Assembly (NCBI RefSeq): GCF_040529185.1
Contig: NZ_CP159510.1
Location: 2,976,001 to 3,040,000, forward strand
DNA: 64,000 bases
Origin: Sporolactobacillus sp. Y61
GTDB taxonomy: Bacteria > Bacillota > Bacilli > Bacillales > Sporolactobacillaceae
Direction: 5' to 3'
The notes under the pieces were generated by a model, which saw only the letters and a list, made by a program, of their open reading frames with translations, made no database searches and was not told the DNA's origin. The stretch's first letter is position 1. Each line of letters begins with the position of its first letter. A program made the position numbers and the translations under genes. This document shows, piece after piece, positions 29,306-39,246 of this stretch.

Positions 29306-30301
29306 TCAGTCGTGCTTTTCAGAGTCCGATGAAAGTTTTTCCTGTTCTTTTTCTTCAGCCTGATCAAATGACGGTCTGTACAGAGAACGATTATCCATTG
29401 CAAAAATCCGTTCTGAGAATTCACCCGGGCGTGTCTTTCGAATCGCCCGTGTCATAATATTAATCTTCGCATCCATGTCATCCAGAATATGAAGGATTTC
29501 CGCTTCTTTAAACATCGGCGGTTTCGGACTCCCCCATTCAGGATGTTCATGATGACTGAGCACCATGTGCTGCAGCAGCAGCACTTCCTCTTTATCCTCG
29601 ATATCCAGCTCTTTTGCCACCTCACCGATCTCATCGACCATGATTGAGATATGCCCGATCAGGTTTCCTTCAAGGGTATAACGTGTCGCGGTCACTCCGG
29701 ATAATTCTTTCAATTTCCCCATATCATGCAGGATAATACCTGCATACAGAAGATCACTGTTGATTTCCGGATATAACTTCACAACCGATCTGGCCAGCTC
29801 CAGCATGCAACATACATGATAGGCCAGCCCGGACAGGAAATTATGATGGATGCGTACCGCTGCCGGATATTCAAAAAAAGACTGATGATGCTTTTTGAGC
29901 AAGGCCCGCGTCAGCCTCTGAATCACCGGATTTTTTATATCGAATAAAAACTGGGTGATTTTGTCTTTCAGCTCATCTGCCGAAACCGGTGCAGCCATGA
30001 CAAGTTCGGATTTATCTATTGCATCACGCGCATCCGCCATGCGGATATTGCGGATCTTGAATTGATTTCTCCCGCGGAATGTCGTGATGTCGCCTTCTGC
30101 CAGAACGACCACTCCGGTGACATAGTTTTTTTCATCCTCGGGAGTCGAGCCCCAGAGTTTCGATTCAATGTCCCCTGTTTTATCCTGAAGAATTAGCGTG
30201 AGGAAGGGTTTACCGTTACTAGCCGTCCCGCGTTTGACTGATTTGATCAAAAGAAAATCGCGAACATGCTCGCCCTCCTTATAGAATGCAATACCTTTCA
30301 A
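29306..30301 (-). CDS. yhaM: 3'-5' exoribonuclease YhaM
   Basis: A 331-residue nuclease. An N-terminal OB-fold occupies about residues 10-90 (LTLILQDKTGDIESKLWG). The HD domain follows, with metal ligands in HHNFLSGLAYH, ILHDMGKLKEL and LSHHEHPEWGSP. It degrades RNA and single-stranded DNA in the cytoplasm. The start is TTG 30301 with AAAGGGATGAT upstream. It closes the minus-strand run yhaO, yhaN, cssR, cssS, yhaM, although spacing suggests separate promoters. Confidence 0.93.
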   Translation of the reverse strand: MKGIAFYKEGEHVRDFLLIKSVKRGTASNGKPFLTLILQDKTGDIESKLWGSTPEDEKNYVTGVVVLAEGDITTFRGRNQFKIRNIRMADARDAIDKSELVMAAPVSADELKDKITQFLFDIKNPVIQRLTRALLKKHHQSFFEYPAAVRIHHNFLSGLAYHVCCMLELARSVVKLYPEINSDLLYAGIILHDMGKLKELSGVTATRYTLEGNLIGHISIMVDEIGEVAKELDIEDKEEVLLLQHMVLSHHEHPEWGSPKPPMFKEAEILHILDDMDAKINIMTRAIRKTRPGEFSERIFAMDNRSLYRPSFDQAEEKEQEKLSSDSEKHD

Positions 30302-30365
30302 ATAGAATCATCCCTTTCTGATCAACAGACGATCACTCGTTAACCTTTCAATAGCATGTTATATT

Positions 30366-31742
30366 TTATCGCTCTTCCTCCGGCAATACCCCGTCCGGAG
30401 GTGCAGGAAGGGTGATCACAAAAGCAACGCCCTCTGCCAGGTTCCTTGCGGTGATGCTGCCGCCATGAGAATGGACAATCCGGCTGACAATCGCCAGTCC
30501 GAGCCCAAACTGACCTTTTTTCCCTTTTTCAAAGGGGCGGAACATGGATGTCAGCTGGTTATCCGGAATGTGTTCCCCATCATTTTCAATCGAAATCCGC
30601 GTCTCATGACCTGATCCAACGGCTTTCATCGTGATCCTTTTTTTGGCGTAGCGCAGCGCATTTTCCACCAGATTTTCGCAAACGGTCTGAAGCTGTTCTC
30701 TGTCTCCCCAGACCACTGTTTCTTCACCTTCAATGTCAATGGTGATATCCGGACGCTGAACCCCCAGACGTTCCCTGATTCGGACGGCAAGATCACCGAA
30801 CCGAATCAGGTGATAATCAATGGTCTGACCGCTTAAAGAATCAAACCGGGTAAAGTCAAGCAGTTTTTTCACCTTTGTCTCCATCTGTTCCGCTTCATTA
30901 ATGATGACGTCGATAGAATCATCCAGATTTCCCCGGGGATAAATTTTGTCTTTTACAGACTGGGCATAACTGTGAACCACCATAATCGGGGTCTTCAGTT
31001 CATGAGAGGCCTGCTGCAGAAATACCTTTTGCGATTTATCGTATTTGATCAGGTTGCGTCTCATCTTCTCAAACTGAGAAGACAGGCGTTCAAATTCTTC
31101 ATCACCTTTCCATTCAAATGGTTTTTCCCAGTTCAGACGCGAAATTTCTTCGAAACGTCTTCCTAATATATCCAGAGGACGCTTTAAATATCTTGCCAGC
31201 CAGAAGGAAATAAACAGACTGAAAATCCCGACAACGATAAATATATAAATCATGCGTGTCCAAAGTTCATGCATCAGTTCTTTCGGGTATGTATCCCACA
31301 TATAGGACACGAGATACGCATGGCCGAGATTATCAGTAACCTTTCTGACCACATAATACAATGTCGCACCCTGATATTCCAGCTCGTACCGCTTTACGTT
31401 CACATTCTGGCTGACCAAATCCCGCCTGATCCGTTTATAAACTGAAGGCTGACGAATCAGATTACCATACAGCTGATCATATGATCCGTCGATAATCACA
31501 TTGCCAACAGCTTTAGCCGCCTGCTGACGGTCCAGTTCCGTTTTCGAGTCTCCGATTCCATAATTTCCTCTGCCCTGATACAGCGTCTCCTGTACATATT
31601 CAATCGTATCAAAGGAATCCTCCCGCAAGGCACTTTTTATCATAAAAGGATAAACAATGGATGTCACAACACCGATCAGCAGGATCAGCAAAGCAAAAGA
31701 AAGCCAGATACGCTTGGTCAGTGTCCACCTTATCCGAATCAT
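30366..31742 (-). CDS. cssS: Secretion-stress sensor histidine kinase CssS
   Basis: A 458-residue kinase with two membrane segments (about residues 12-33 and 165-187), an extracytoplasmic sensor domain between them and a HAMP region. The H-box is QASHELKTPIMVVHSYAQS. The ATPase domain has VENALRYA and FRPFEKGKKGQFGLGLAIV. The stretch SVKDKIYPRGNLDDSIDVI closely follows B. subtilis CssS, which senses misfolded exported protein and induces htrA-type proteases. Its start overlaps the cssR stop by one base. Proximity to prsA supports the assignment. Confidence 0.85.
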   Translation of the reverse strand: MIRIRWTLTKRIWLSFALLILLIGVVTSIVYPFMIKSALREDSFDTIEYVQETLYQGRGNYGIGDSKTELDRQQAAKAVGNVIIDGSYDQLYGNLIRQPSVYKRIRRDLVSQNVNVKRYELEYQGATLYYVVRKVTDNLGHAYLVSYMWDTYPKELMHELWTRMIYIFIVVGIFSLFISFWLARYLKRPLDILGRRFEEISRLNWEKPFEWKGDEEFERLSSQFEKMRRNLIKYDKSQKVFLQQASHELKTPIMVVHSYAQSVKDKIYPRGNLDDSIDVIINEAEQMETKVKKLLDFTRFDSLSGQTIDYHLIRFGDLAVRIRERLGVQRPDITIDIEGEETVVWGDREQLQTVCENLVENALRYAKKRITMKAVGSGHETRISIENDGEHIPDNQLTSMFRPFEKGKKGQFGLGLAIVSRIVHSHGGSITARNLAEGVAFVITLPAPPDGVLPEEER

Positions 31743-32419
31743 CAGGACACAACCCTGTATCCGGAACCGTAAACTGTTTCAAGAGAAAGTCTGCTCAGTT
31801 TTCTTCTGATCCGTCGTACCACATCATCGACTGCGCGATCAGATCCTACATAATCTTTTCCCCATACTTCTTTCAGAATTTCTTTCCGTGATTTCGCCAC
31901 ATTGGCATTTTCTACCAGATAAAGGAGAACATCGAATTCTTTGGTCGTCAGATCGATGACATGGTCTTCTTCATCAAAGACTTTTCGTCTGACCACATCA
32001 ATCTGATATTTGGATATCACAAGCATACTCTCATGTATCCCGTTACCGTACACGCGATGTAACAATTTTTTTGCGCGGATAACCAGTTCTTTGGGCAGAA
32101 AAGGCTTCGCCAGATAATCATCACTTCCGAGCTCGAGTCCGATGATTTTATCCAGATCCTGGTCCCTCGCTGAAATAAATATTACCGGTTGTTCTGAATG
32201 ATTCTCTTTAATTTTTTTTAACAGATCATAACCATTCATGCCCGGAAGCATAATATCGAGTATCCACAGGTGGACACCATTATGCATATATTTCACAGCT
32301 TCTTCAGCCGTATGAAATACGGAAACCTCCCAGCCTTCTTTTTCCATATAAGCTTTAAGGATTGATGCCAGGGTTTCTTCATCTTCTACCAAATTAATTT
32401 TAAAAGTCGTTTCATCCAT
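31742..32419 (-). CDS. cssR: Secretion-stress response regulator CssR (OmpR family)
   Basis: A 225-residue regulator. The receiver domain reads LVEDEETLASILKAY, with the phospho-acceptor Asp in HLWILDIMLPGMNGYDLL and Lys in DYLAKPFLPKEL. The winged-helix domain includes LTTKEFDVLLYLVE and DDVVRRIRRKLSRL. Segments PVIFISARDQDLD and GLELGSDDYLAKPFLP match B. subtilis CssR more closely than other OmpR regulators I recall. It is coupled to cssS. The start at ATG 32419 has a poor ribosome site. Confidence 0.86.
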   Translation of the reverse strand: MDETTFKINLVEDEETLASILKAYMEKEGWEVSVFHTAEEAVKYMHNGVHLWILDIMLPGMNGYDLLKKIKENHSEQPVIFISARDQDLDKIIGLELGSDDYLAKPFLPKELVIRAKKLLHRVYGNGIHESMLVISKYQIDVVRRKVFDEEDHVIDLTTKEFDVLLYLVENANVAKSRKEILKEVWGKDYVGSDRAVDDVVRRIRRKLSRLSLETVYGSGYRVVS

Positions 32420-32491
32420 TACTGATCCGTCCCTGTTCGTTCATTATTTACGCTTTTCTTTAATAAATTATATCATGAGGACACCCCTGTT

Positions 32492-35278
32492 TCATATTGT
32501 CGGGACCTCTTTAGAGAGCGAAATAACGTATTCCGGATGGTCATGCAGAAATGCGGACTGATGACAGGTAAACAGAATCACCTGGCGTTTTTGCGCCATT
32601 TTCTCAATCAGATGGTAAACCCGTCTGGTTCTCAGGGCATCAAATTCCGCGAAACCTTCATCGATGATCAGAGGCAGGGTTTCCCGCCCGCTAAAGGCAT
32701 CTGTCAGGGCAAAACGCAGAGAAAGATACAGTTGCTCCGCGGCTCCGCGGCTGAGCTGTTCCGCGCGTACAGGGCTTCCGTCATCCTGCACAGCGAGGAA
32801 CCCGTCGGAATCTTCAAGGCGCAGCGCTTTATATTTTCCTGAAGTAATATATTTAAAATACCGGCCTGCCTGATCCAGTACCCCGGGCAGGCGTTCTTTC
32901 CGGTACAGATCTTTTGCTTTCCTGATTGCCCATTGTGCCATGCGCAGAGAGGCCCATTTCCGCGCTTTTTCGCCGGCTTCCGTACGCAGTGCTTCATAAT
33001 GGTCCAGAGTGTCCCGGTAAGTGTCATCCGCCACAAGGCTCTGACGCTCGGCCTGTCCTGCAATCAGATCCGCTCTCGCTTTTTTGAGCCGACTGTCGAT
33101 TTCTTCCGTCTGATCCCGAAAACTCTCCTCCGAGGTATCAGCCCATTTTCCACTGTCAAGAGCGTCAATATAAATCCTCAGCTGTTCTTCGGAACCTGCA
33201 GTTTCGATCATGTCCAGATGTTTTTTCTCTTTTTCTTTCTGCAATTCACGGTGATGAACATGCTTCTCCGCTGCCTGAAGGAACTGTTCCTCCGATTCGG
33301 CACCTGCTTTTTCGAACAGATCATGGGCAGCCGCTGTCAGTTTTTCCAGCTTGGAAAGCAGGCGCTCTTTCTGTTTGACATATAACATCCTGTTTCGTTT
33401 CAGTTCATCAATACGACTGCCCTTTTTCTTTTCCCTGTCAAGAATCTGCTCGAGAAAAGTAATATCCCCTTCAGGAAGGCCAAGCCGTCCGGTCAGGTCT
33501 GATTTCTCAGATTCAAAAAGCCGGTGCTCCCCGAGCCTCTCCGTGATTCTTTTTTCAAGCGTCCGGATCTTGTCAAGCAGTATCCGTGCTTCACCTTCCA
33601 GTCGAACGGCCTCTTCTGCAAAATCAGGGGCAATACCTTTATATCCCCGGTCATTCAGCCAGGCAATAAGTTCCCGCTCTCTTTGATCACGTCCATGGCC
33701 GGCTTCTTCTGCTGCCTGTTGTTTTGCTTTATCAAGCCGTCCCGCGTCAGCCAGTTGCTTCATCCGGAATCTGAACTCTGCGTCATCCGGTCCCGTACCT
33801 TCCCGGCTCTCAGATCTGCCTTCTGAAAATCGCCGGCCCATGACAACCACAATACCAGGAATCAGACCGAAGGCAAAGAAGAGCACGCCCGCAGAGGGGG
33901 TAATCAAAATAGAGACAAGGACTGAAAGCAGGACAAGTACCGCCGCACCTGCTAAATAAGTGAAACGGCTGATTTTCGCCTGCCTGCCGCCTCTCCTGTC
34001 TGCGCGATCGCCCCCGGAAGCTGATGCCCGTTGTTGCTGTACTATTTTCACTTGATCTGCCAGCTGTCTGACTGCCTCACTCTGATTTTCCCGGATGTCA
34101 TCTGCTCTTCTTTTCTCTTCTGCCGCCTTTTTCCACAGTTCCGATTTCTCTTTAAACGTCTTCAGAAATGACAGACTCACATCTGCCGAAGCCACACGGG
34201 AGTCGTCCCAATCCGGCCCCAGGCGTCTCACGTGCTGCCGGTAAGCCGATTTCTTTTCCGCAAGTTCCTCATGCAGCCGGCGGACTTCACCCATATTCTG
34301 CTCATCACGCACAGCTGAACGGAACAGGGTTGTCAGTCTGCCCTCTTCAGCCAGCCAGTCTGTCCGGACAGACAGGGCGCCAATCTGATCACCTGTCTCT
34401 CGGATCTGCTCCTCCCGTTCGGAGACTTCCCGTTCCAGCGTATCTTTTTGTCTGCGTATGTCCTCATAACGCGCCTTTCCGTCTTCCGGGAAGGGGCGGA
34501 CCGGGCCGAGCTTCCTGATCTCCGCGTCAATTGCACGGGCGCGGATGATCAGGGGCCTGATTGCAGTAAAAGCGGTCCAGTCGCGGTAGCGGGTCTGTAC
34601 TTCCTTTTTCTCCGTTTCGCATTTTTTAATCGTTTCCTTAAGCTGTCTGATTCTCTCTTCCAGCTCGAGAAAGTCAGACAGTTTCTGTTCCCATTTTCCT
34701 ATTTTTGCCCCCGTGGCATCAAGTTCACGGAAAAGACGGTTCAGATCGGGATTCTTACCGCCCTTTTTAAACAGTTCGCCACATTTTTTAGCCAGCTGCT
34801 GTTCCAGCTCAGTTAACACCTGGGTACCGGTCATACCTGCACCCAGGAGCAGATCGTTCAGATCGGACGGTCTTTTCTTCTCAATCCCCTGAAGGCCGGT
34901 CAGGTCGAAGCAGAATACATTCTGATAAAGCAGACGGTCGACCCCGGTCAGCCATTTTCCGAGATCAGCTTTCTGATCGCCGATGAGCAGCTGCGGACGT
35001 CCGTTGTCCGTATAGGTTCGCTTAAGCCGGCAGAGCCGCCCGTCATCAGAAGTAAAAAGCACAGTTCCACCTGTCAGATTTTCATCGCCTTCATCCATCC
35101 ATCGACTCATTGCATTTTTCTGGGGAAAGCCAAAAAGTATCGCCAGGAGAAATTGCATGATTGTCGATTTACCTGACTCATTCTCGCCATAGACAACGGT
35201 CAGTGCCTGGCCGGTCAGATGGATTTTCTGCCTCTCAAAACGGCCGAAACGGTCGATTTCCAGTGATTTAATCTTCAT
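32492..35278 (-). CDS. yhaN: YhaN, SbcC/RecF-like coiled-coil ATPase
   Basis: A 928-residue SMC-like protein. N-terminal Walker A GENESGKSTIMQFLLA (about residue 35). A signature-like LSRGAAEQLYLSLRFAL and Walker B LPLIIDEGFAEFD lie at the C-terminus. Between them run long heptad-rich helices, interrupted near the middle by a hydrophobic stretch (about 33870-33960), as in B. subtilis YhaN. It pairs with the YhaO nuclease as an SbcCD-like complex acting on DNA ends. I start at ATG 35278 (MKIKSLEIDRF); the frame is open further upstream inside yhaO, but the family begins here. It overlaps yhaO by 11 bases. Confidence 0.9.
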   Translation of the reverse strand: MKIKSLEIDRFGRFERQKIHLTGQALTVVYGENESGKSTIMQFLLAILFGFPQKNAMSRWMDEGDENLTGGTVLFTSDDGRLCRLKRTYTDNGRPQLLIGDQKADLGKWLTGVDRLLYQNVFCFDLTGLQGIEKKRPSDLNDLLLGAGMTGTQVLTELEQQLAKKCGELFKKGGKNPDLNRLFRELDATGAKIGKWEQKLSDFLELEERIRQLKETIKKCETEKKEVQTRYRDWTAFTAIRPLIIRARAIDAEIRKLGPVRPFPEDGKARYEDIRRQKDTLEREVSEREEQIRETGDQIGALSVRTDWLAEEGRLTTLFRSAVRDEQNMGEVRRLHEELAEKKSAYRQHVRRLGPDWDDSRVASADVSLSFLKTFKEKSELWKKAAEEKRRADDIRENQSEAVRQLADQVKIVQQQRASASGGDRADRRGGRQAKISRFTYLAGAAVLVLLSVLVSILITPSAGVLFFAFGLIPGIVVVMGRRFSEGRSESREGTGPDDAEFRFRMKQLADAGRLDKAKQQAAEEAGHGRDQRERELIAWLNDRGYKGIAPDFAEEAVRLEGEARILLDKIRTLEKRITERLGEHRLFESEKSDLTGRLGLPEGDITFLEQILDREKKKGSRIDELKRNRMLYVKQKERLLSKLEKLTAAAHDLFEKAGAESEEQFLQAAEKHVHHRELQKEKEKKHLDMIETAGSEEQLRIYIDALDSGKWADTSEESFRDQTEEIDSRLKKARADLIAGQAERQSLVADDTYRDTLDHYEALRTEAGEKARKWASLRMAQWAIRKAKDLYRKERLPGVLDQAGRYFKYITSGKYKALRLEDSDGFLAVQDDGSPVRAEQLSRGAAEQLYLSLRFALTDAFSGRETLPLIIDEGFAEFDALRTRRVYHLIEKMAQKRQVILFTCHQSAFLHDHPEYVISLSKEVPTI

Positions 35279-36551
35279 TTTCTGCGGAGCCTGCCGGACT
35301 CCTCCGCCCCCTTTCAGCTGCTCCTGAGGCAGATCCGGGAAACAGAGATTCAGCCAGAATCTGTTCTGCTTCTGCTTTGATACGGGCAGCTGTTTCTTCA
35401 TCAGGCGCATCAAGATAACGCCTGCCCAGCCGATGCTGAAGCAGCGGACTGAGCGCTTCATTGATCGCCTGGTCACTTTCAATCAATCGAAAAACATCAC
35501 CGAGGAAATGCGGGCTCTTAAGGATCTGACCCGGCTCCCACTGCTGCATAAAGCGAACCACACCGCTTAGCAGCCACACAAAATCATCCCGATATGTTTC
35601 ATCCTCATTCATCGCATCAAGCAGCTCCTGAAATAGCTCCTCAGTACCCTCAAAATGTTGATCTGATCCGGCAACTGACAGATCAAGGAGGAGAAATACA
35701 CCGGTTTCATCCGTCCGCCGCATCTCCTCTCTGATTTGACCGATTTTCACCTCAAGCGTGTCTGCGGTTAATTCCCCCTGAATGGAGATCCCTTTTCGCA
35801 TCCAGATAATGTCCGCTGTCGGGCAGAAGCGCACATGTGCTTCCATGCCATTCAGCTCGACGCAGGAGACCCCTTTATCGCCGGTTTCCTTAACCGAAAG
35901 ACCCTGGGTATCTCCCGGGTACCATACTGGCAGTTCAGGGGAGAGCTGCATTCGTTTGTGTATATGCCCGAGCGCCCAGTAATTAAAATCCTTTTCTGTC
36001 AGATCTTTCAGCGAAAACGGGGCATACGTATCTTCCCTGTTACCCTTTAGAAGGGCACCATGCAGGATGCCAATATGGTAATCGGCACCGTCTTCCTTTT
36101 GATAACGCGCTGCCATGTTATCCCTGACTCTGCGCTGGCGATAGCTGAATCCGTACAGATGCACACGCTCCCCGTTCTTTTTTTGAAAGGGAATCATTTC
36201 CGGTTTATCAGAAAAAACATGCACATTTTCGGGAAGCCTCAGGTGATTCCAGGGATCATCCAGATGATCATGATTTCCAAAAACAAGGTATACGGGGACA
36301 GAAGCTTCACTCAGCTTCTTCATCGCATGGATAAAACGATGCTGCGCTGTAATGCTTCTGTGACTGCTGTCGAAAATATCCCCGGCAATAATCAGAAAAT
36401 CAGCCCGTTCTGAAAGCGTAATGTCCACCATCTTATCAAGTGCTTTAAATGTACTGTTCCTGACCCGTTCATGAAGAGGGCGCGGAAGATCTGATAACCC
36501 CTCGAACGGCCTGTCCAAGTGCAGGTCAGCTGCGTGAATAAACCGAATCAT
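35268..36551 (-). CDS. yhaO: YhaO, SbcD/Mre11-like nuclease
   Basis: A 427-residue calcineurin-like phosphoesterase. All metal-binding blocks are visible: AADLHLDRP, IAGDIFDSSH, VFGNHDHLDDPW, ILHGALL and ALGHIHKR. These mark the Mre11/SbcD family. The partner ATPase gene yhaN follows with an 11-base overlap. I start at ATG 36551 (MIRFIHAADLHLD), with a GAGGAAGAGGAAAGG run directly upstream; an ATG at 36575 is in frame but precedes this ribosome site. Confidence 0.92.
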   Translation of the reverse strand: MIRFIHAADLHLDRPFEGLSDLPRPLHERVRNSTFKALDKMVDITLSERADFLIIAGDIFDSSHRSITAQHRFIHAMKKLSEASVPVYLVFGNHDHLDDPWNHLRLPENVHVFSDKPEMIPFQKKNGERVHLYGFSYRQRRVRDNMAARYQKEDGADYHIGILHGALLKGNREDTYAPFSLKDLTEKDFNYWALGHIHKRMQLSPELPVWYPGDTQGLSVKETGDKGVSCVELNGMEAHVRFCPTADIIWMRKGISIQGELTADTLEVKIGQIREEMRRTDETGVFLLLDLSVAGSDQHFEGTEELFQELLDAMNEDETYRDDFVWLLSGVVRFMQQWEPGQILKSPHFLGDVFRLIESDQAINEALSPLLQHRLGRRYLDAPDEETAARIKAEAEQILAESLFPGSASGAAERGRRSPAGSAENED

Positions 36552-36691
36552 CCTTTCCTCTTCCTCCTCGCTCATTTGCTTTTTATTTTACCATACTTTA
36601 TCAAGTCATACGATCACATGTTCTGTTAAATCATCAAACCTGTTTTTCTGAACCTTTTCCCCGCAAAAATTCCGTGTTTTCTTAAAATATG

Positions 36692-36716
36692 TAAAAAAGC
36701 CCCGTTTTCGGGGCCT
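36692..36716 (-). terminator. Terminator of the HAD phosphatase gene
   Basis: GCCCCG, loop TTTT and CGGGGC are followed by six T residues on the minus strand, 13 bases after the stop. Confidence 0.9.
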
Positions 36717-36728
36717 GAATAAGTTCTG

Positions 36729-37568
36729 TTATAAACGTACGCGCAGCTGCTTGCGGAAAACTTCTTTTATCATGTAAGCCACACCGTTCATATCATTGGA
36801 ACGGGTGATCCAGTCGGCCTTCGCCTTCACTTCCTTCGACGCATTTCGCATCGCCACACCAAGACCCGCTTTTTCAATCATCTCTGCATCTTCAGGGCCG
36901 TCACCGACAGCCACAATCTGATGAAGCGGTACACCCAGCTGTCCTGCAAAGAAAAGCAGTCCGTTAAATTTAGATGTTCCCTGCCGTACCAGTGTCAGGT
37001 CAGATGGCGATTCTCTTCTGACGTCAAGTGAGGGGAAATAGTCCCCCATCGCTTTTTCAATCTCATCCATCACCGTCTCATCCTTCAATTTTATCTTCAC
37101 ATCCGTTGCTCCTTCGTAATTCTCAAGGAGATACTGACTGAGCGTATCTACATAAGTAACCGGATAAAAAAGCGGTTCGTTCATGCCGATGGTCATCTTT
37201 GCAATCAGATTTTTCTGACGGGGCCGGTTACTGATCGACAGCCTTTCGTGGGAAATCTGAATCTGACACGGATACGTCTCAAGAAATTCCACAAGCTGAA
37301 TCAGTACACTGTGATCCATTTTGCTGGTATATACCGGGTGATCCATTGATGAGGAGACAAATGCGCCATTGTGTGCGATAATCGGATGATTCAGCTTTAG
37401 CGTGCGGGCAACCCTGGCCGCTGAATGAAAATGCCTTTCGGAAACCAGAGTAACAATAATCCCCTTCTTTTTTGCATAAGAAACAGCTTCCTTCGTCTGC
37501 CGGTCAAGCCGGTTATTCCCGTTTAAAAGAGTCCCGTCGATGTCAAGAGCCAGTAAGCGATATACCAA
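36729..37568 (-). CDS. yhaX: Cof-type HAD-IIB phosphatase, YhaX-like
   Basis: A 279-residue haloacid dehalogenase-family hydrolase. Motif I is LALDIDGTLLN (nucleophile Asp), motif II lies in VTLVSERH, and motif IV is VAVGDGPEDAEMIEKAG. The C2-type cap fits the Cof subfamily, which dephosphorylates sugar phosphates and cofactor phosphates. The start is TTG 37568 after GGGGGAGGA. The symbol rests on synteny with B. subtilis yhaX beside yhaN-yhaO and yheB. The ordinary Thr/Ser of motif II is not obvious from the sequence. Confidence 0.82.
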   Translation of the reverse strand: MVYRLLALDIDGTLLNGNNRLDRQTKEAVSYAKKKGIIVTLVSERHFHSAARVARTLKLNHPIIAHNGAFVSSSMDHPVYTSKMDHSVLIQLVEFLETYPCQIQISHERLSISNRPRQKNLIAKMTIGMNEPLFYPVTYVDTLSQYLLENYEGATDVKIKLKDETVMDEIEKAMGDYFPSLDVRRESPSDLTLVRQGTSKFNGLLFFAGQLGVPLHQIVAVGDGPEDAEMIEKAGLGVAMRNASKEVKAKADWITRSNDMNGVAYMIKEVFRKQLRVRL

Positions 37569-37661
37569 GGTCCTCCCCCTTTTTGGAATCCATTCGTTAC
37601 CTCATTCCTGTTGAAAGCTTATGTCACGTTAACAGCAAATAGAACAAGGTCTCTTGTCCGG

Positions 37662-38804
37662 TCAGGATAGGAGAATCATCAGGACCCCCTGGATGACACC
37701 GATGAGCCCGCCAAGCAGATAACCCAGGTTGACAATCATATTCAATTCTTTTTTCATAAGGGAAAAAATCATATGTTCCAGTTCTGAAAGGGAAAGCCGG
37801 TTCACCTGATCGGATACCATATCCTCCAGTTGAAAAGCCTCCAGAATTGATCCGATATGGGCGGCTGCTACCGATAAAAATCCTGCCAGCATAGTGGGAA
37901 CAAGATCCAGAATCTGACTTCTGACCGGAGAGGTGATTTGCTGCACGGGCTGATTCATCATCGAATGGCCGGTCAAAACACGCCGGACCACTTTGGCGAC
38001 GCCATCAGACACTGTTCCGGCGTCCACACCCAGCCTGTCCAGAATGTCAGCGGGAGTCTGTTCTCTGAGTCCGGCTGCTTTCTCTCTGAGAAATTTCAGG
38101 ACTTTATGTCGCACCTCAGAAGATCCGGCGAACTGCAAGACCACAGGATAAAGGCGCTCTGTCAGATGGCTCCCGCCAATCAGCTTCAGGGAAAGTTCAC
38201 CAAAGAACCCCCGGCTGTGGATAAATGACGTGATGCTCTCTTCAATCAGCGTTCTTCCCTTTTCGGTTTCCAGATTATGTAATAATGCGTCAACGATAAG
38301 ATCCGATAGATCCGGAAGGCGGCGTTCCAGCATCTGAAAAGTCTGCTCCGGAAGCAGGGTGTGAAGCTTTTTATCCCGGTTCGCATCCAGAAAGGCCTGT
38401 ATGAGTGTCCTGCTCAGCTGATTCACAGCGTCCTCAAGGTGAAGAGCCTGTCCGGTTTTCAGATGCAATCCGTCCAGCACGTCCTGCACTGTCCGCTTAC
38501 TGTCCAGAAAAAAAGAGACCTTTTCAACCGCCCGTCTGCTCAGCAACTTTACGAACCCGGTATCCGTTAATTTATTTTTAATCCCTTTCGCAGTGACCAG
38601 GTGCCGCATCACGAGCTGACCCAGCTTTACCCCGATATCCTTGCGGCGTCTGGGGATCAGACCAGGAGTAAATGGCAGTTTCCATTTCCCGATATAAATC
38701 GACTGAAAAGGGTGGAAAAGCATTTTAATCGCCAGCAGATTGGTCAGCCCGCCGACCAGCGCACCGGTCATCACAGGGATAAAAATCTGATAAAATGTAT
38801 GCAA
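37662..38804 (-). CDS. yheB: DUF445-family membrane protein, YheB-like
   Basis: A 380-residue protein. Hydrophobic segments lie at both ends: residues 8-30 (GALVGGLTNLLAIKMLF) and the C-terminal LGYLLGGLIGVIQGVLMIL. A long helical middle separates them. The family motif PFTPGLIPRRRKDIG is near residue 45. Function is unknown; in B. subtilis it lies beside yheA and yhaX. The start is TTG 38804 with AAAGGAAG upstream. It is followed within 95 bases by the HAD gene. Confidence 0.85.
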   Translation of the reverse strand: MHTFYQIFIPVMTGALVGGLTNLLAIKMLFHPFQSIYIGKWKLPFTPGLIPRRRKDIGVKLGQLVMRHLVTAKGIKNKLTDTGFVKLLSRRAVEKVSFFLDSKRTVQDVLDGLHLKTGQALHLEDAVNQLSRTLIQAFLDANRDKKLHTLLPEQTFQMLERRLPDLSDLIVDALLHNLETEKGRTLIEESITSFIHSRGFFGELSLKLIGGSHLTERLYPVVLQFAGSSEVRHKVLKFLREKAAGLREQTPADILDRLGVDAGTVSDGVAKVVRRVLTGHSMMNQPVQQITSPVRSQILDLVPTMLAGFLSVAAAHIGSILEAFQLEDMVSDQVNRLSLSELEHMIFSLMKKELNMIVNLGYLLGGLIGVIQGVLMILLS

Positions 38805-38876
38805 GGCACGACTTCCTTTTTCCGACAGACTCTGCTCTTATTTTAACAGAGAGAAAAGACGATGCCTATAGATAAA

Positions 38877-38896
38877 GGAGCGGCAGATGCCGCTCC
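38877..38896 (-). terminator. Stem-loop after the spore protein gene
   Basis: GGAGCGGCA and TGCCGCTCC are almost contiguous (tight loop), with TTTATC following on the minus strand. The T-tract is weak. The stem could also protect the transcript's 3' end. Confidence 0.55.
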
Positions 38897-38930
38897 CATT
38901 TAATTTTACTATTGACAGAGCATACTTTTT

Positions 38931-39125
38931 TTATTTCTGGAAACCGCCAAACTGAGACTGTGCCTGCGCAACCAGCCGCTTCGTAATTTCGCCTCCGACC
39001 GAACCATTCGCTCTTGAAGTGGTATCCGGTCCAAGGTTTACGCCGAATTCGCCGGCAATTTCTGCTTTCATCTGATCAAGCGCCTGCTGTACACCTGGCA
39101 CGACTAACTGATTTGAATTTGCCAT
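38931..39125 (-). CDS. Alpha/beta-type small acid-soluble spore protein
   Basis: A 64-residue SASP that coats and protects spore DNA. The GPR protease cleavage region is [11 protein letters not shown], and the DNA-binding conserved block is [14 protein letters not shown] start at ATG 39125 ([11 protein letters not shown]), with GGAGGTGA five to six bases upstream; a GTG at 39134 falls inside this site. Presence of the gene shows an endospore former. A forespore sigma-G promoter is expected upstream, but I could not pick one out with confidence. Confidence 0.94.
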   Translation of the reverse strand: MANSNQLVVPGVQQALDQMKAEIAGEFGVNLGPDTTSRANGSVGGEITKRLVAQAQSQFGGFQK

Positions 39126-39246
39126 GTGTTTCACCTCCCTTGTAAGCCTATTTTGCTCAGCACCTGATTTCTATATTCCCAAAAAGCCTGGTAATTTTTT
39201 GAAATCAATGAACCAGCAATTGGCTAAAAGAAGTGATGATCGCACT

